Shown: positions 8,204 through 17,556, counted from the first letter of the stretch. The stretch: DNA of 64,000 bases from Riemerella anatipestifer (GCF_035666175.1 NZ_CP142016.1:1736001-1800000), one strand, 5' to 3'. Notes: a model not told the origin generated them from the sequence alone. Made by a program: numbers and translations.

Positions 8204-9169
8204 TTGTTTTAAATAAACAAATATCCCATTACCTAAAGTAATTGTATGATCATTTATAACACTTCTATCTTCATAAAAGAAACCAGGTTCATCTATTCCA
8301 CGGGCGCTTTCAGATATTTGTATCCATACCGATGCAGCACCATTATCTGCATTTCCTCCATTATTCGGATTAGGATTCTGCGTATAAAACCATCTGGAAA
8401 CTAAAGTGTACCAGCCTGTTTTAGGAACAGTATAGGGACCGTAAACTACCACACCTTGCGAGTCTATTTCGTTTGGTTTTCCATTAGCATTCCACCAAGC
8501 ATCAGGAGCAGCATAGTTAGGGGCTTTTAGAGCGGTACTTGTCCAAGTAGCCTTACCTTCAGCATCACTTGTTAAAACTTTTCCTGCGCCTTGGGTACCG
8601 TCTGCTATTCTTAACCCTCCAGCCACATCTAGCTTAGTAGTTGGGGCATCAGTACCAATCCCTATATTCCCTGCTCCCTTAAATACTAGGTTATTAGCTC
8701 CTAGAGTTACTGTTCTGTTACCTGCTAGAGTGCCATCTGCGGTGTAGAGGTTAGTAGATACCCCTCCGTCACTACTCAATCTTACCCATTCCCCATTAGC
8801 AACACTGCCTGTAGGAAAAGTTTGGTTAGGGTTTTTAAAATAGTAGAACCCTGGGCTTACACTCACTTGTTTTCCTCCCTTACTAGTATCGGATACCGTA
8901 AGACCTGTTCCCGAGTTATACACCACCATACCATCAAAGTAATTAGAAAACTTACCTGGATCAATTGAGGAGAGTTTAAACTCCCAAGTAGTTAAATTAG
9001 TAGTAGGAAAATACAACCCCTTTCCTAGAGTATTAGAAAACTGATTATAGTAAGAAGCGTCCATAAAAGGGTTTTCTCCTCCTATAGTATTAGTAGATTG
9101 ATTTTGAACTTGAATTTGGGCATTAGCTGTAAAAAAAGCCAATAACCCTAATAAGATGATTTTTTTCAT
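8204..9169 (-). pseudogene. Secreted tail-fibre-like surface protein, 3'-truncated
   Basis: I placed the start at MKKIILLGLLAFFTANAQ (9169), a clear signal peptide; the longer open frame begins in the neighbouring gene. After about 45 residues of mature N-terminus it has a YFKNPNQTF...GEWVRLSS segment and the repeat IGIGTDAPTTKLDVAGGL, a motif shared with Bacteroidota fibre-like and phage tail-fibre-like proteins. A jelly-roll-like C-terminal region follows. The frame runs into IS copy 2, which replaces the native C-terminus with TRCAF and a stop; 322 native codons remain. It is the second gene of an operon with the interrupted gene 28 bases upstream. Its function is unknown. Confidence 0.7.
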
Positions 9170-9376
9170 AACGATATAATTTAAGATAATACCTAGGCTA
9201 ATAGCTACCGCCGATAAGGTACCAAATAGCACTATTTTCATCTTTTGGATCTTGTAATCCTGCCATGAGGATATGGGCTTTGCCAGAAGCCAAAGTGCTA
9301 ACATTCTTAGGCTGATTGGTTCCAGAGTAAGCTAGTGCAGTATTGTGCTGATTGTTTACAGAAATTATTTTACCTA

Positions 9377-10356
9377 ACTCGTTGTGCATTTTAAATAATA
9401 CTGATTTTTAGATGATTTAATTTTCTTTGGAAGATAAATTTATTGATATATTGAATAACCGTTGCGGCGGTTATTTTACTGATTATCCTTGTTTTAAAGC
9501 CTTCAAAAGTTTTAGCATTGTTTCTTTTAATCATAAATTGGTCGCAAAGTTGAGAGAAAAATGTCTCAATTCGTTTTCGCTTTTTCTTGTACAATGAAAA
9601 TTGAGGAATATAATCTTTCTGATTACTTCTCATTGGTGTATCTAATTTAATATTAGCATAGTTAAATAAATCTATTTGAACTTTTGCTGATAAATAGCCT
9701 CTATCTCCAATTAAAGTACAGTTTCGCATTTGCTCACCAATATCTTTTAAATAGTGGATGTCGTGAACGGATGCAGGGCTTATATCAAAATTCTTAATCA
9801 CACCATTTAAAGAACATACTGCGTGTAGTTTATAGCCATAGAAATATAATTTCTGTGAAGCACAATAACCATATGTTGGTGAAGAATAGGATTGCTCTTT
9901 ACAAATTTTTGAACGAGTAGAACGAGCGTTTTCACAAACTTTCATTGGCATGCTATCAACGATAAAAATATCTTCAAACTCATTGAACTCCATCGAAATA
10001 CGCTGTCTAATTTGCTCTGTTTGTAGGGATAGTCTTCGTTTTCGCTTATTGTAAACACTTCTTTCAATTTTGTTTATCAGAGAGTTTGGCAATTTTCTAA
10101 ATAACTGTAATTCGCTATCAATACTCAAGTATTCAGCAGTAATATTAAGACTTATGACTTCTAAATCGCTCATTTTAGGTGTTCTTCTCTGATAACTAAT
10201 CAGTTGATTTTCTGAAAAAAGTCCTAAAACTTCCAAAATTCTTTCATATATTTGCTCTATGTTGTTCATTTATATCGTTTTATAGCAAAAACAATATACT
10301 GATTTTCAGTCTAATAAACAACTCTTGTTTTTTTCATTTCATAATGCACAACGGGT
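9377..10356 (-). mobile_element. IS982-family element, copy 3
   Basis: A 980-bp copy in minus orientation flanked by the 7-bp target duplication TTACCTA (9370-9376 and 10357-10363). It disrupts a secreted-protein gene. Confidence 0.96.
9391..10269 (-). CDS. IS982-family transposase, copy 3
   Basis: Intact 292-residue transposase with the same protein sequence as copy 2 (DIGEQM, NQKDY, NNAK), suggesting local spread of this variant. Both copies lie within 3 kb in opposite orientation, which would allow inversion between them. Confidence 0.95.
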   Translation of the reverse strand: MNNIEQIYERILEVLGLFSENQLISYQRRTPKMSDLEVISLNITAEYLSIDSELQLFRKLPNSLINKIERSVYNKRKRRLSLQTEQIRQRISMEFNEFEDIFIVDSMPMKVCENARSTRSKICKEQSYSSPTYGYCASQKLYFYGYKLHAVCSLNGVIKNFDISPASVHDIHYLKDIGEQMRNCTLIGDRGYLSAKVQIDLFNYANIKLDTPMRSNQKDYIPQFSLYKKKRKRIETFFSQLCDQFMIKRNNAKTFEGFKTRIISKITAATVIQYINKFIFQRKLNHLKISII

Positions 10357-11092
10357 TTACCTATATATTTTTTAGGGTCTGGAAGGGCTATTTGCTGGTC
10401 TCCAGTTTGTGCTAAAGCAAAAGTATTAGGCACGCTCCATTCTGCAATATTGGCATGTGCTACTTCTCTAATATTACCAGTAATAGATTGCAGTGTCGCT
10501 CCTCCTGTGGTACTACTAGCTCCTGCTCCCAACTTTACCCAAACCCCTCCTTTAAAGAAGTAAAAGCCCGTAGCATCTACATTAACCGTGGTTCCTGAAG
10601 CAGCACCATCTGCCACAGAGCTAATGTAAAGCAAAGTAGATTCTGCTACACCCGACCCCATGTTGGCAGCTCTCAAACGGCTCACCCTAGGAATTAGCAC
10701 TCCTTCTATAGTAGAAGCCGTGCTTAGACTGTTAGCAGTATTTGGTTTTATTTCTAAAGTAGCTTGAGGCTGAGATTCATTGATGCCTACTTTACCATCA
10801 TACTGCCCATAAGCCATTAAACCTAAACCTAAAAAGGCACATACACTTAGTTTGGTTGTTTTTGTTTTCATAACATTTAATTTTAGAATTGTTGATATTT
10901 AATTGTTTAAGATTATAGAGGTTAGATATTGGATTTTAGAGGTTGGGAGGTTCGGTTTAAGGGTTGATGAGGCTGTACTAAGTTCTAACCTCTGAAATCT
11001 CACCTCTACCCTAAAAAAACGCCTCCCCCCTCTAAACACACACAAAATGAGGAGGAAGGCTAAAACAGAAAGAGCATTACGCTCCCTCTGAA

Positions 11093-11152
11093 TACTAAAA
11101 GCACCCAACAAGAACGACCATGTTATGAGACAAAACAATGGTGCTTTTAGTA
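11093..11152. repeat. 13-bp inverted repeat with 34-base loop
   Basis: TACTAAAAGCACC (11093-11105) and GGTGCTTTTAGTA (11140-11152) are perfect inverted copies. The right arm has a T run and could act as a terminator or RNA structure; part of the motif (GGTGCTTTTT) recurs near 11333. Confidence 0.5.
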
Positions 11153-11198
11153 AGTAAGTATGAAAGCTAAATTTAGAATGGTATAAACACCAAAAGCT

Positions 11199-11214
11199 CC
11201 CAACGAAAGTTGGG
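11199..11214. repeat. CCCAAC-GAAA-GTTGGG hairpin
   Basis: A 6-bp stem closed by a GNRA-type tetraloop, GAAA, inside the long intergenic region. The motif suggests a transcribed structured RNA, but no gene or terminator is evident. Confidence 0.4.
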
Positions 11215-11514
11215 GGAACGATATTTTGGCTTAACGATAAAAGTCTAAAGAATTTGCTAAATAGTCGGACGCATACCCACGAAACTACCTGTGTGTGTTT
11301 GCACAATTATCTGAAACTACCAAATAATTGGGGTGCTTTTTTACACTTGTTTGTATGTTACTGATATTGCGTGTCATAAAACTAAGGCAAACTTATCATC
11401 TTTTGCGGAAGTATGCAAATTTTTAATGTGTTTTTCATTGATTAATACTAAAAATATCTTAAATAGGAAGTGATATTAAATTTTTATTAAGAATAAGATT
11501 AATAATATTTATTG

Positions 11515-11522
11515 TAAATTTG
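11515..11522 (+). promoter_or_regulatory. Promoter -7 element of the surface-protein operon
   Basis: TAAATTTG lies 23 bases before the ATG at 11545 and fits the flavobacterial -7 box. No good upstream TTG is visible at the expected distance. Confidence 0.4.
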
Positions 11523-11544
11523 CCCCTTCTTTAAAAATAAAATT

Positions 11545-12264
11545 ATGAAAAAACATGTATATTCTTTATTTTTAGCCGTTGTGTCTGTGTCTGCATTTTC
11601 TCAGGTAGGAATCAATGAATCAGATCCAAAAGCTATTCTAGATATTAAAGTTAAAGACCCCGATAATCCAGACTCTTCCGCTGGTATCCTAATCCCCAGA
11701 GTGTCCCAAAATCCGGCAAAAGGCAACGAAAAAGGGCAGCTTATTTTTAATACCACCGAAAACCGCTTTCTCTTTTGGGACGGTGCGTCGTCTTGGGTCC
11801 CGATAAGCCAAGGAGGCCCATCATCCAGTCCTGCGGCCCAAAACTACGCTTATTTTACAGATACCCGAAGTGCCAGTCCAATTTCGGTAAACCAAAACTC
11901 CAGCGAGAGCCTTATTCCCAACACCGCCGTTGAGTTCACCCTGAACGCCCAAACAAATGTTCAGTTTAACGCTACTGTAAACTTCAAAGGAAGAAGCTCC
12001 GCTTTTGCCCCATTATTTAAACTGAAACTTACCAATACTGCGGACAGCACTTCGGAAATTATTGACAAAGCCTCCAATACCTTCTTATCCGACGGTATTA
12101 CAGACTACTACGGCAATATGCAGTTATTAGCCATAAAACAACTCCCTGCCGGAAGTTATAAAGCCGAGATTATAGCCACCTATAATACTTGTTGCAATTT
12201 CAATTTTACTTATGAAGTGGGTGGTAGCGATACGCCCGTAAGCCTATTAGTTCAGTACAAATAA
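11545..12264 (+). CDS. Secreted protein of unknown function
   Basis: A 239-residue protein with a signal peptide (KHVYSLFLAVVSVSAFSQ) followed directly by VGINESDPKAILDI, AGILIPRVSQ and QLIFNTTENRFLFWDG, the same N-terminal signature as the gene interrupted at 9198-10871. The C-terminal half is beta-rich with FNATVNFKGRS and a paired Cys (NTCCNFNF), suggesting a jelly-roll-like fold. It ends 12 bases before the large BNR-repeat gene, so they are probably co-transcribed and may act together on the cell surface. Codons are rich in C at the third position compared with neighbours. Function not recognised. Confidence 0.8.
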   Translation: MKKHVYSLFLAVVSVSAFSQVGINESDPKAILDIKVKDPDNPDSSAGILIPRVSQNPAKGNEKGQLIFNTTENRFLFWDGASSWVPISQGGPSSSPAAQNYAYFTDTRSASPISVNQNSSESLIPNTAVEFTLNAQTNVQFNATVNFKGRSSAFAPLFKLKLTNTADSTSEIIDKASNTFLSDGITDYYGNMQLLAIKQLPAGSYKAEIIATYNTCCNFNFTYEVGGSDTPVSLLVQYK

Positions 12265-12276
12265 AAGATATAAACA

Positions 12277-15200
12277 ATGTTAAGATACTTATTTGCCCTT
12301 TTTCTGCTTTTGGTAGGTACACTAAAAGCACAGACAGATGAGGTACCCACTTTCTACAAAGAAATGCAGAAGCACAGACCTAATGTGTTCGTTGTAGATT
12401 CCCTATACGATATTTACAGAGCAAATACCTCTTTAGACTTTGATGCCGAAACCTTGGAAGAAATCAAAAGGATGAAGGCGTCTAACCCGAATAAAGTAGA
12501 AAAGTCCCCTTGGCTGTCCAATGCAAGGCAAGAAAACAGCCCCATCAAAAAAGAGTTCCGCAGCGAATACGAAAAAAAATACCTCGAATGGCGAAGAGAA
12601 ATCCAGCCCTACATCAACGAAGAGGGCTATATCGACTACCCCTCCGCCCAAGAGCGTAACCAAACTTTTTCCCAAAGACCCAAAACCCCTTTTCTAAAAA
12701 AGGTTTTAAGGAGTTTAGGCCTTGCCTCAAGCGGGACTTCGTCCAATATCTATGACAGTTCCGAAACGCCCTATCACGCCACTTTTTCGGGGTGGCACTA
12801 CTATGGTCCCGTTCAGTTGCTTTCCAATACGGGGCAAAACAATGTGGTGAGCCAAGCCAATGTAAGAGCCTTTGCCCAGTCGCCCACCAATCCCAACCAT
12901 ACCGTGTGTGCGGTGGAAAGCGGCACGGTCTATATCTCTCACGACAAAGGCAAAATGTGGCACTTAGCCACTAAAGGCTACGATATTAGGGAGGTTACCG
13001 CCCTAAGTTTTTCGGCTTCGGACGAGAAGGTCATTTTTGTAGGAGGGGCTCACGGGCTCTATATCTCACGGGACGGCGGCGTTACTTGGACGATTCTTAC
13101 CAACTTTAATAATCTAACCCGATATGCAGGCATAGGGAATAATGTGTCTAAAATCATTAGTGTTGCTACCGATGGTAACGCCGTAAACGACAATGTCCTA
13201 ATGGCAACCAACCGAGGGATTGTAAAACTAAAACAAACGGGAAGCGGCTCGTCGGTAAGCTACCAGTACGAAGTAAAACTTCCGCTTTGTGTTACGGATA
13301 TTGTTAAGCGCCCTAACTCCGATAATGAGTTTTATGCCGTAGCCTATGATGCTGCCACCAATTTTATGTATTTCTACAAGTCCACCGACGGCGGAGAAAC
13401 TTGGGTGAAAAAAGGCACCGAAGGAAAAGGCTGGTACGAACCTGCTAAAAAAATGGCTAATGTTTGGGGGGCAAGACTTGCCATAACCCCCGCTGATGAC
13501 CAAGTGGTGTATGCGTACATTATTGCCAACCAAACCTCAAGAGATAATGGGCATTGGGGCGTGTACCGAAGCAATGATGCAGGGGAAAATTGGACGCTCC
13601 CTAACCCTAACGGTCCCGGAGCAGGAACAAGAGGCTACAACAACTCCAACAATATCAACTTAGCCACTTTCCCTTTCCAGCCTACGGGAAGCTACACGCA
13701 AGGGTTTTACAACTGTGCCATCATTGCCTCACCGACTAATGCCAATACCATTATCGTGGGAGGGCTTAATGCCTACATTTCGAGAGATGGTGGGCAAACG
13801 TTTAAATATTTCGGAGGCTATTGGGGACCCAAGTCGTTGCACGCCGATATGCAGACCTTTTATCAGCAGACCAACGCCGATGGTAGCACAGATACTTGGC
13901 TCACTACCGATGGAGGTATCAACTACTCCACCGACTTTTTTGAAGCGATGGACGAAGTGAGAACTTTCGGACTGGGCGGCGACTATTGGGGCTTTGACCT
14001 TGGAGAGTATAATACCAATATGGGAGGCGGTATGTACCACAACGGCGACAGCTATCATGTGTCTACCTACGGCAAAGGCGTATTCAAGCACTTAGGCGGT
14101 GGCGAAAGTTCTACGGGGTATGTTCTTCCGGGTAATGACGAAAGGCATTTCTTCTTTTCGGATTTCTCGGGCATCATTGCTTCGCCCGAAGTTAATACCT
14201 CTTACTCTCCAGCGTATAAGTTAGACCCAATCCCTTCGGAACCCTATGCGGGAAGAGGGCTCCCTTACTATACCCAAAGAGATCACAACGGGAATATGTA
14301 TTATTTTACGCAGACCAAAGAAGAAAAGGTTTTGGGTAAATTCAAATTACAAGTTTACAATTATAAGGATAATAAAGTGTATCTGTTAAAGGAAATGACT
14401 ACCTCGAAAGACACTGCCCCACAGCAGTATATGGTGTCTTTCTCTAATCCTTTGTATCAGTATTTAATCGTGAATAACAAGTTGTATGCTTCTACCGACG
14501 GAGGGAAAAATTGGGAAGAAAAAACAACGCCTTTTGCCAATAATATGAGTTTGGCGATTGTGGATAACGACCCCAAAACCATTTATGTGTTGAGAACCTA
14601 CACTACAGGAAACAATGTTTTAAAAGTGAGTAATGATGGCGGAAGCACCTTTCAAAATATTGATAACCCCAATACTAACCGTAATTACAAGCATATCCTA
14701 AATGTAAGAGGAACCGATGTGATTTTTCTTTTCGGAAATAACCAGTCCAAAGTGCATTATTATATTGATGGTACTTGGAAAGAATACAGTGAGGATTTGC
14801 CTTTTAACCTCAACATCTTGGAACCCAAAATCCAATACCGTACGGGCGAGTTTTTTATGGCGACCAGCGGAAGCGGGATTTGGACCAGAAAACTCCCTGA
14901 TGATGTTTTAGCTAAAATGAACGTGGTTAAAATCAACATCGAATCGCCGAAGAAAACCACCGTGGTTAAAGATTTTACTTTTGAGGTGAGTAATATTTCC
15001 CTCTATTATGGTAAAACCATCGTGAGCCGCCAGTGGGAATTCCCCGGAGCAGCACAAGTAAACAATGCCGAAACCGATAAGCCTTCCGTGGTCTATAATA
15101 AATACGGAAAGTTTGGCGTAAAACTAACTTTAACCGATAGCGAAGGGCAAAACTATACCCAGACCTTCCCCGATTTTTTCACGGTGTACCCTTACTGTGC

Positions 15201-16509
15201 TTGTGATGCTCCAAATGTTATGAAGGAGCTTATTGGCAATATATCCGTATGGGTAGATGCCGATAGAACCAATATGCAAAACCAAACCGTAACCGACCGG
15301 ATAACGGGCGAAGTGTATAGCCTCGTTAATACCGCTGGAATGAGTTTGGAAAAAACACCCGACCTCCACAACGGAAAGCCGGTACTAAGTTTTAAAGCCA
15401 ATAACAGCTATATTGATTTAGGGAAAACCTATGAGGGCAAAACCTTTTTTGTGGTTTCCAAGCTCAACCCGAATGCCAATAATGCTTTCAACTTCCTATT
15501 AGGGGATAATGGAAGCGCCGATTTTCATAGCAATGGACGATTGGGCAGCATCTTTAGTTCAGCCTATATGTCCGACAGACAGCGGTTCAATTCTGCTAAT
15601 AACGGAAGAACCCAAATCAACGGGATTAACCGAAATTTTTTCAACACCAATTTTTATACGGATAAGCTCTCCGTGTACGCTATGCGTGTGGCCGATGGCA
15701 AAACCGGAGCAAGGGTAAGATACATTTCCAAAGACCGAAACTTTTCCGACCGTACTTGGAGAGGCGAAGTCGCCGAGGTGATTGTTTTCGACAAGTCCCT
15801 TACCGATGAGGAAATGACCCAAGTGAACGAGTATCTTATGACCAAGTATGCCTTGAAGACCGAGGTCCAAGACCTTCCGTCCTCCATACCGGGGCTCATT
15901 GCCCGCATAAATGCCGACGGAGCAGACCTTAACAATAAAGTCGTATTGGACTACGTTGCAAAATCGGCTTATGATATGCTCAATCCCGTTGCTTTTGAAA
16001 TCAAAACTTCGGGGAAGAATAACCAAAAGGTGATTAACATAAAACCGGATTACAGCAACGCACATCTCCAACTTAACACCACCTACGAAGGCAAAACCTT
16101 TTTTGTGGTTTCCAAGCTCCATGCGGATACCAAAAGCAACTTTAGTTTTCTTTTGGGAAGCGATGCCACCGATTTTCATAGTGGCGGAAGATTGGGTCCC
16201 ATATTATCTTCGTCTGCTATGCGCGATAGTGAACTGTTTTTTCCGCTTGATGATGGACTTACCATGATTAACAACCGACCAGTCAGCTACTTCTCCACCA
16301 ATTTCAATACCTCCCAACTCACCCTTTACACCCTAAGGGTGGCCAATGGAAAACCCGCTGCCAAAGTGAGTAAAGTCTCCAAAGACCGCAACGACATCAG
16401 GCGGGTTTGGCAAGGTGAAATCGGGGAAGTGCTCATCTACGACCGACAGCTAAGCGATGAGGAAGTTCAGCAAATCAATGCTTATCTTATGCAGAAATTT
16501 GGTTTGTAA
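12277..16509 (+). CDS. Large secreted BNR/sortilin-like repeat protein with two LamG-like domains
   Basis: A 1410-residue protein with a signal peptide (YLFALFLLLVGTLKAQ). Residues about 200-780 carry repeated beta-propeller motifs of the Asp-box kind (SRDGGVTW, STDGGETW, SNDAGENW, SRDGGQTF, STDGGKNW, SNDGGSTF) as in sialidase or VPS10-like propellers. A PKD-like segment follows (PKKTTVVKDFTFEV...QWEFPGAAQV...KYGKFGVKLTLTD, about 890-970). The end has two related LamG-like modules, each beginning YEGKTFFVVSKL and ending in NEYLMTKYAL or NAYLMQKFGL. I see no typical type A T9SS C-terminal domain. It is probably exported and binds or cleaves a glycan or protein, but catalytic residues cannot be assigned. 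Base composition is notably GC-richer than the flanks. Confidence 0.8.
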   Translation: MLRYLFALFLLLVGTLKAQTDEVPTFYKEMQKHRPNVFVVDSLYDIYRANTSLDFDAETLEEIKRMKASNPNKVEKSPWLSNARQENSPIKKEFRSEYEKKYLEWRREIQPYINEEGYIDYPSAQERNQTFSQRPKTPFLKKVLRSLGLASSGTSSNIYDSSETPYHATFSGWHYYGPVQLLSNTGQNNVVSQANVRAFAQSPTNPNHTVCAVESGTVYISHDKGKMWHLATKGYDIREVTALSFSASDEKVIFVGGAHGLYISRDGGVTWTILTNFNNLTRYAGIGNNVSKIISVATDGNAVNDNVLMATNRGIVKLKQTGSGSSVSYQYEVKLPLCVTDIVKRPNSDNEFYAVAYDAATNFMYFYKSTDGGETWVKKGTEGKGWYEPAKKMANVWGARLAITPADDQVVYAYIIANQTSRDNGHWGVYRSNDAGENWTLPNPNGPGAGTRGYNNSNNINLATFPFQPTGSYTQGFYNCAIIASPTNANTIIVGGLNAYISRDGGQTFKYFGGYWGPKSLHADMQTFYQQTNADGSTDTWLTTDGGINYSTDFFEAMDEVRTFGLGGDYWGFDLGEYNTNMGGGMYHNGDSYHVSTYGKGVFKHLGGGESSTGYVLPGNDERHFFFSDFSGIIASPEVNTSYSPAYKLDPIPSEPYAGRGLPYYTQRDHNGNMYYFTQTKEEKVLGKFKLQVYNYKDNKVYLLKEMTTSKDTAPQQYMVSFSNPLYQYLIVNNKLYASTDGGKNWEEKTTPFANNMSLAIVDNDPKTIYVLRTYTTGNNVLKVSNDGGSTFQNIDNPNTNRNYKHILNVRGTDVIFLFGNNQSKVHYYIDGTWKEYSEDLPFNLNILEPKIQYRTGEFFMATSGSGIWTRKLPDDVLAKMNVVKINIESPKKTTVVKDFTFEVSNISLYYGKTIVSRQWEFPGAAQVNNAETDKPSVVYNKYGKFGVKLTLTDSEGQNYTQTFPDFFTVYPYCACDAPNVMKELIGNISVWVDADRTNMQNQTVTDRITGEVYSLVNTAGMSLEKTPDLHNGKPVLSFKANNSYIDLGKTYEGKTFFVVSKLNPNANNAFNFLLGDNGSADFHSNGRLGSIFSSAYMSDRQRFNSANNGRTQINGINRNFFNTNFYTDKLSVYAMRVADGKTGARVRYISKDRNFSDRTWRGEVAEVIVFDKSLTDEEMTQVNEYLMTKYALKTEVQDLPSSIPGLIARINADGADLNNKVVLDYVAKSAYDMLNPVAFEIKTSGKNNQKVINIKPDYSNAHLQLNTTYEGKTFFVVSKLHADTKSNFSFLLGSDATDFHSGGRLGPILSSSAMRDSELFFPLDDGLTMINNRPVSYFSTNFNTSQLTLYTLRVANGKPAAKVSKVSKDRNDIRRVWQGEIGEVLIYDRQLSDEEVQQINAYLMQKFGL

Positions 16510-16536
16510 AAACAGAATATATCATTAAAAAATCCC

Positions 16537-16544
16537 TACTTTTG
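16537..16544 (+). promoter_or_regulatory. Possible -7 element of msrB
   Basis: TACTTTTG overlaps the GTG that could start msrB, so that GTG cannot be the start if this promoter is used. Transcription would begin at or just past the ATG codons at 16547/16550, giving a nearly leaderless message. Confidence 0.35.
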
Positions 16545-16549
16545 TGATG

Positions 16550-17065
16550 ATGAAATCAATAATTATCTCATTAGTAGGGATTTTTTCTTTACTACAATGT
16601 TTACCCAAAAACTCTAATATGGAAAAGCCTCAATCTATCAAAAAGAATCCTTACTATTCTCGTACAGACTCTACTCCAGTAAAGTTGTCCAATGAAGAAT
16701 GGCATAAGGTACTTTCGCCAGAGCTTTATTCTATTGCTAGAGAAGCTGCAACGGAAAGACCTTTCACAGGCATATATAACGATTTTGATAAAAAGGGAAA
16801 TTACTATTGTGCCGCTTGTGGTAACCATTTGTTTAAGTCAGACTATAAGTTTGCGTCTTCCTGCGGTTGGCCAAGTTTTTTTGAAGTGAATAAAGAAGGT
16901 GTTATCTATAAGAGAGATTCTTCTCACGGTATGGAACGTACCGAAGTTTTATGCAAAAGATGCGAAGCTCATTTAGGGCATGTGTTTAATGATGGACCTC
17001 CACCCACGGGCATACGCTATTGTATGAACTCTATAAGTTTAGATTTTGTTCCTGAAGGAGAATAA
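16550..17065 (+). CDS. msrB: Peptide-methionine (R)-S-oxide reductase, lipoprotein form
   Basis: MsrB reduces the R epimer of methionine sulfoxide in damaged proteins. The SelR/MsrB domain is complete: two zinc-binding pairs (YYCAACG and LCKRCEAHLGH), SSCGWPSF, and the catalytic Cys in RYCMNSISL near the C-terminus. An N-terminal stretch MKSIIISLVGIFSLLQC looks like a lipoprotein signal with the lipobox ending at LLQC, so the enzyme probably sits in the envelope facing the periplasm. I prefer the ATG at 16550 (16547 is equally possible) because an upstream GTG overlaps a promoter-like box. It converges with tadA ten bases downstream. Confidence 0.9.
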   Translation: MKSIIISLVGIFSLLQCLPKNSNMEKPQSIKKNPYYSRTDSTPVKLSNEEWHKVLSPELYSIAREAATERPFTGIYNDFDKKGNYYCAACGNHLFKSDYKFASSCGWPSFFEVNKEGVIYKRDSSHGMERTEVLCKRCEAHLGHVFNDGPPPTGIRYCMNSISLDFVPEGE

Positions 17066-17075
17066 GTTATAATTT

Positions 17076-17507
17076 TTACCTCTTAGATTTAAAAAACTCT
17101 TTTACTAGATTACGGCAATCGTCTTCCATAATTCCAATGGAAATTTGGGTTTTGGGGTGAAGGTTAATGTTTTGGTTTAAAAAGCCTCTATGCTCGTCTC
17201 TAGCACCTATAACCACTCTAGAAATTTGAGACCAAAATAAAGCTCCAGCACACATAGTACAAGGTTCTAATGTAACATACATAGTACAGTCTTTAAGGTA
17301 TTTGCCTCCTAGAGCGTTAGCCGCAGAAGTTATGGACTGCATCTCTGCATGAGCAGTAACATCATTAAGAGTTTCTGTAAGATTATATCCTCTAGCAATT
17401 ACTCTCTCATTGTGTACAATTACACAGCCCACAGGTACCTCATCTTTTTCAAACGCATTTAAAGCCTCCTGAAGGGCCATTCGCATAAAGTATTCGTCTG
17501 TAAACAT
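17076..17507 (-). CDS. tadA: tRNA-specific adenosine deaminase
   Basis: TadA deaminates A34 to inosine in tRNA-Arg(ACG), a cytoplasmic zinc enzyme. The deaminase signatures are TAHAEMQSI (zinc His and catalytic Glu) and LEPCTMCAGAL (two zinc Cys). I start it at the ATG at 17507 (MFTDEYFM), giving 143 residues; an open frame continues to a TTG at 17534, but that codon lies in the sodC terminator hairpin. It follows sodC on the same strand after that terminator. Confidence 0.92.
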   Translation of the reverse strand: MFTDEYFMRMALQEALNAFEKDEVPVGCVIVHNERVIARGYNLTETLNDVTAHAEMQSITSAANALGGKYLKDCTMYVTLEPCTMCAGALFWSQISRVVIGARDEHRGFLNQNINLHPKTQISIGIMEDDCRNLVKEFFKSKR

Positions 17508-17519
17508 ATCTGTTATAAA

Positions 17520-17556
17520 CAAAAGGCGAAGCAACCCTTGTCATCACTTCGCCTAA
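17520..17556 (-). terminator. Terminator of sodC
   Basis: AGGCGAAG (17524-17531) and CTTCGCCT (17547-17554) form a perfect stem; on the minus strand it is followed by TTTTG. It ends sodC just before tadA. Confidence 0.8.

Larger units (their letters stand above)
9198..10871 (-). pseudogene. Secreted surface protein interrupted by IS copy 3
   Basis: The N-terminal part (10871 to 10357) has a signal peptide (LSVCAFLGLGLMAYGQ) followed by VGINESQPQATLEI and GVLIPRVSRL, a motif set common in Bacteroidota surface proteins and shared with the gene at 11545. The C-terminal part (9376 to 9198) ends AIWYLIGGSY. Removing IS copy 3 and one 7-base target repeat joins YIGK to IISVNNQ in frame and restores 228 residues. 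The insertion is therefore recent and this is a simple knock-out. It is the upstream gene of a two-gene operon. Function not recognised. Confidence 0.8.
10872..11544. other. Gene-poor intergenic region with structured repeats
   Basis: 673 bases separate divergent surface-protein operons. A minus-strand ORF of 135 codons (10899-11306) has no signal peptide, domain or sensible composition, and I judge it spurious. The region holds a 13-bp inverted repeat (11093-11152), a GAAA-loop hairpin (11199-11214), several short CCTC/GAGG-rich stretches and a promoter match for the gene at 11545. Confidence 0.5.

Noticed and set aside
10899-11306. 135-codon minus-strand ORF
   Set aside because: No start context, signal, domain or plausible composition; it runs through hairpins and inverted repeats of an intergenic region.
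15559-16179. 206-codon antisense ORF inside the large BNR gene, and other long antisense frames there (13228-14091)
   Set aside because: Such frames are expected opposite GC-richer coding sequence; they lack starts with promoter boxes and have no recognisable domain.
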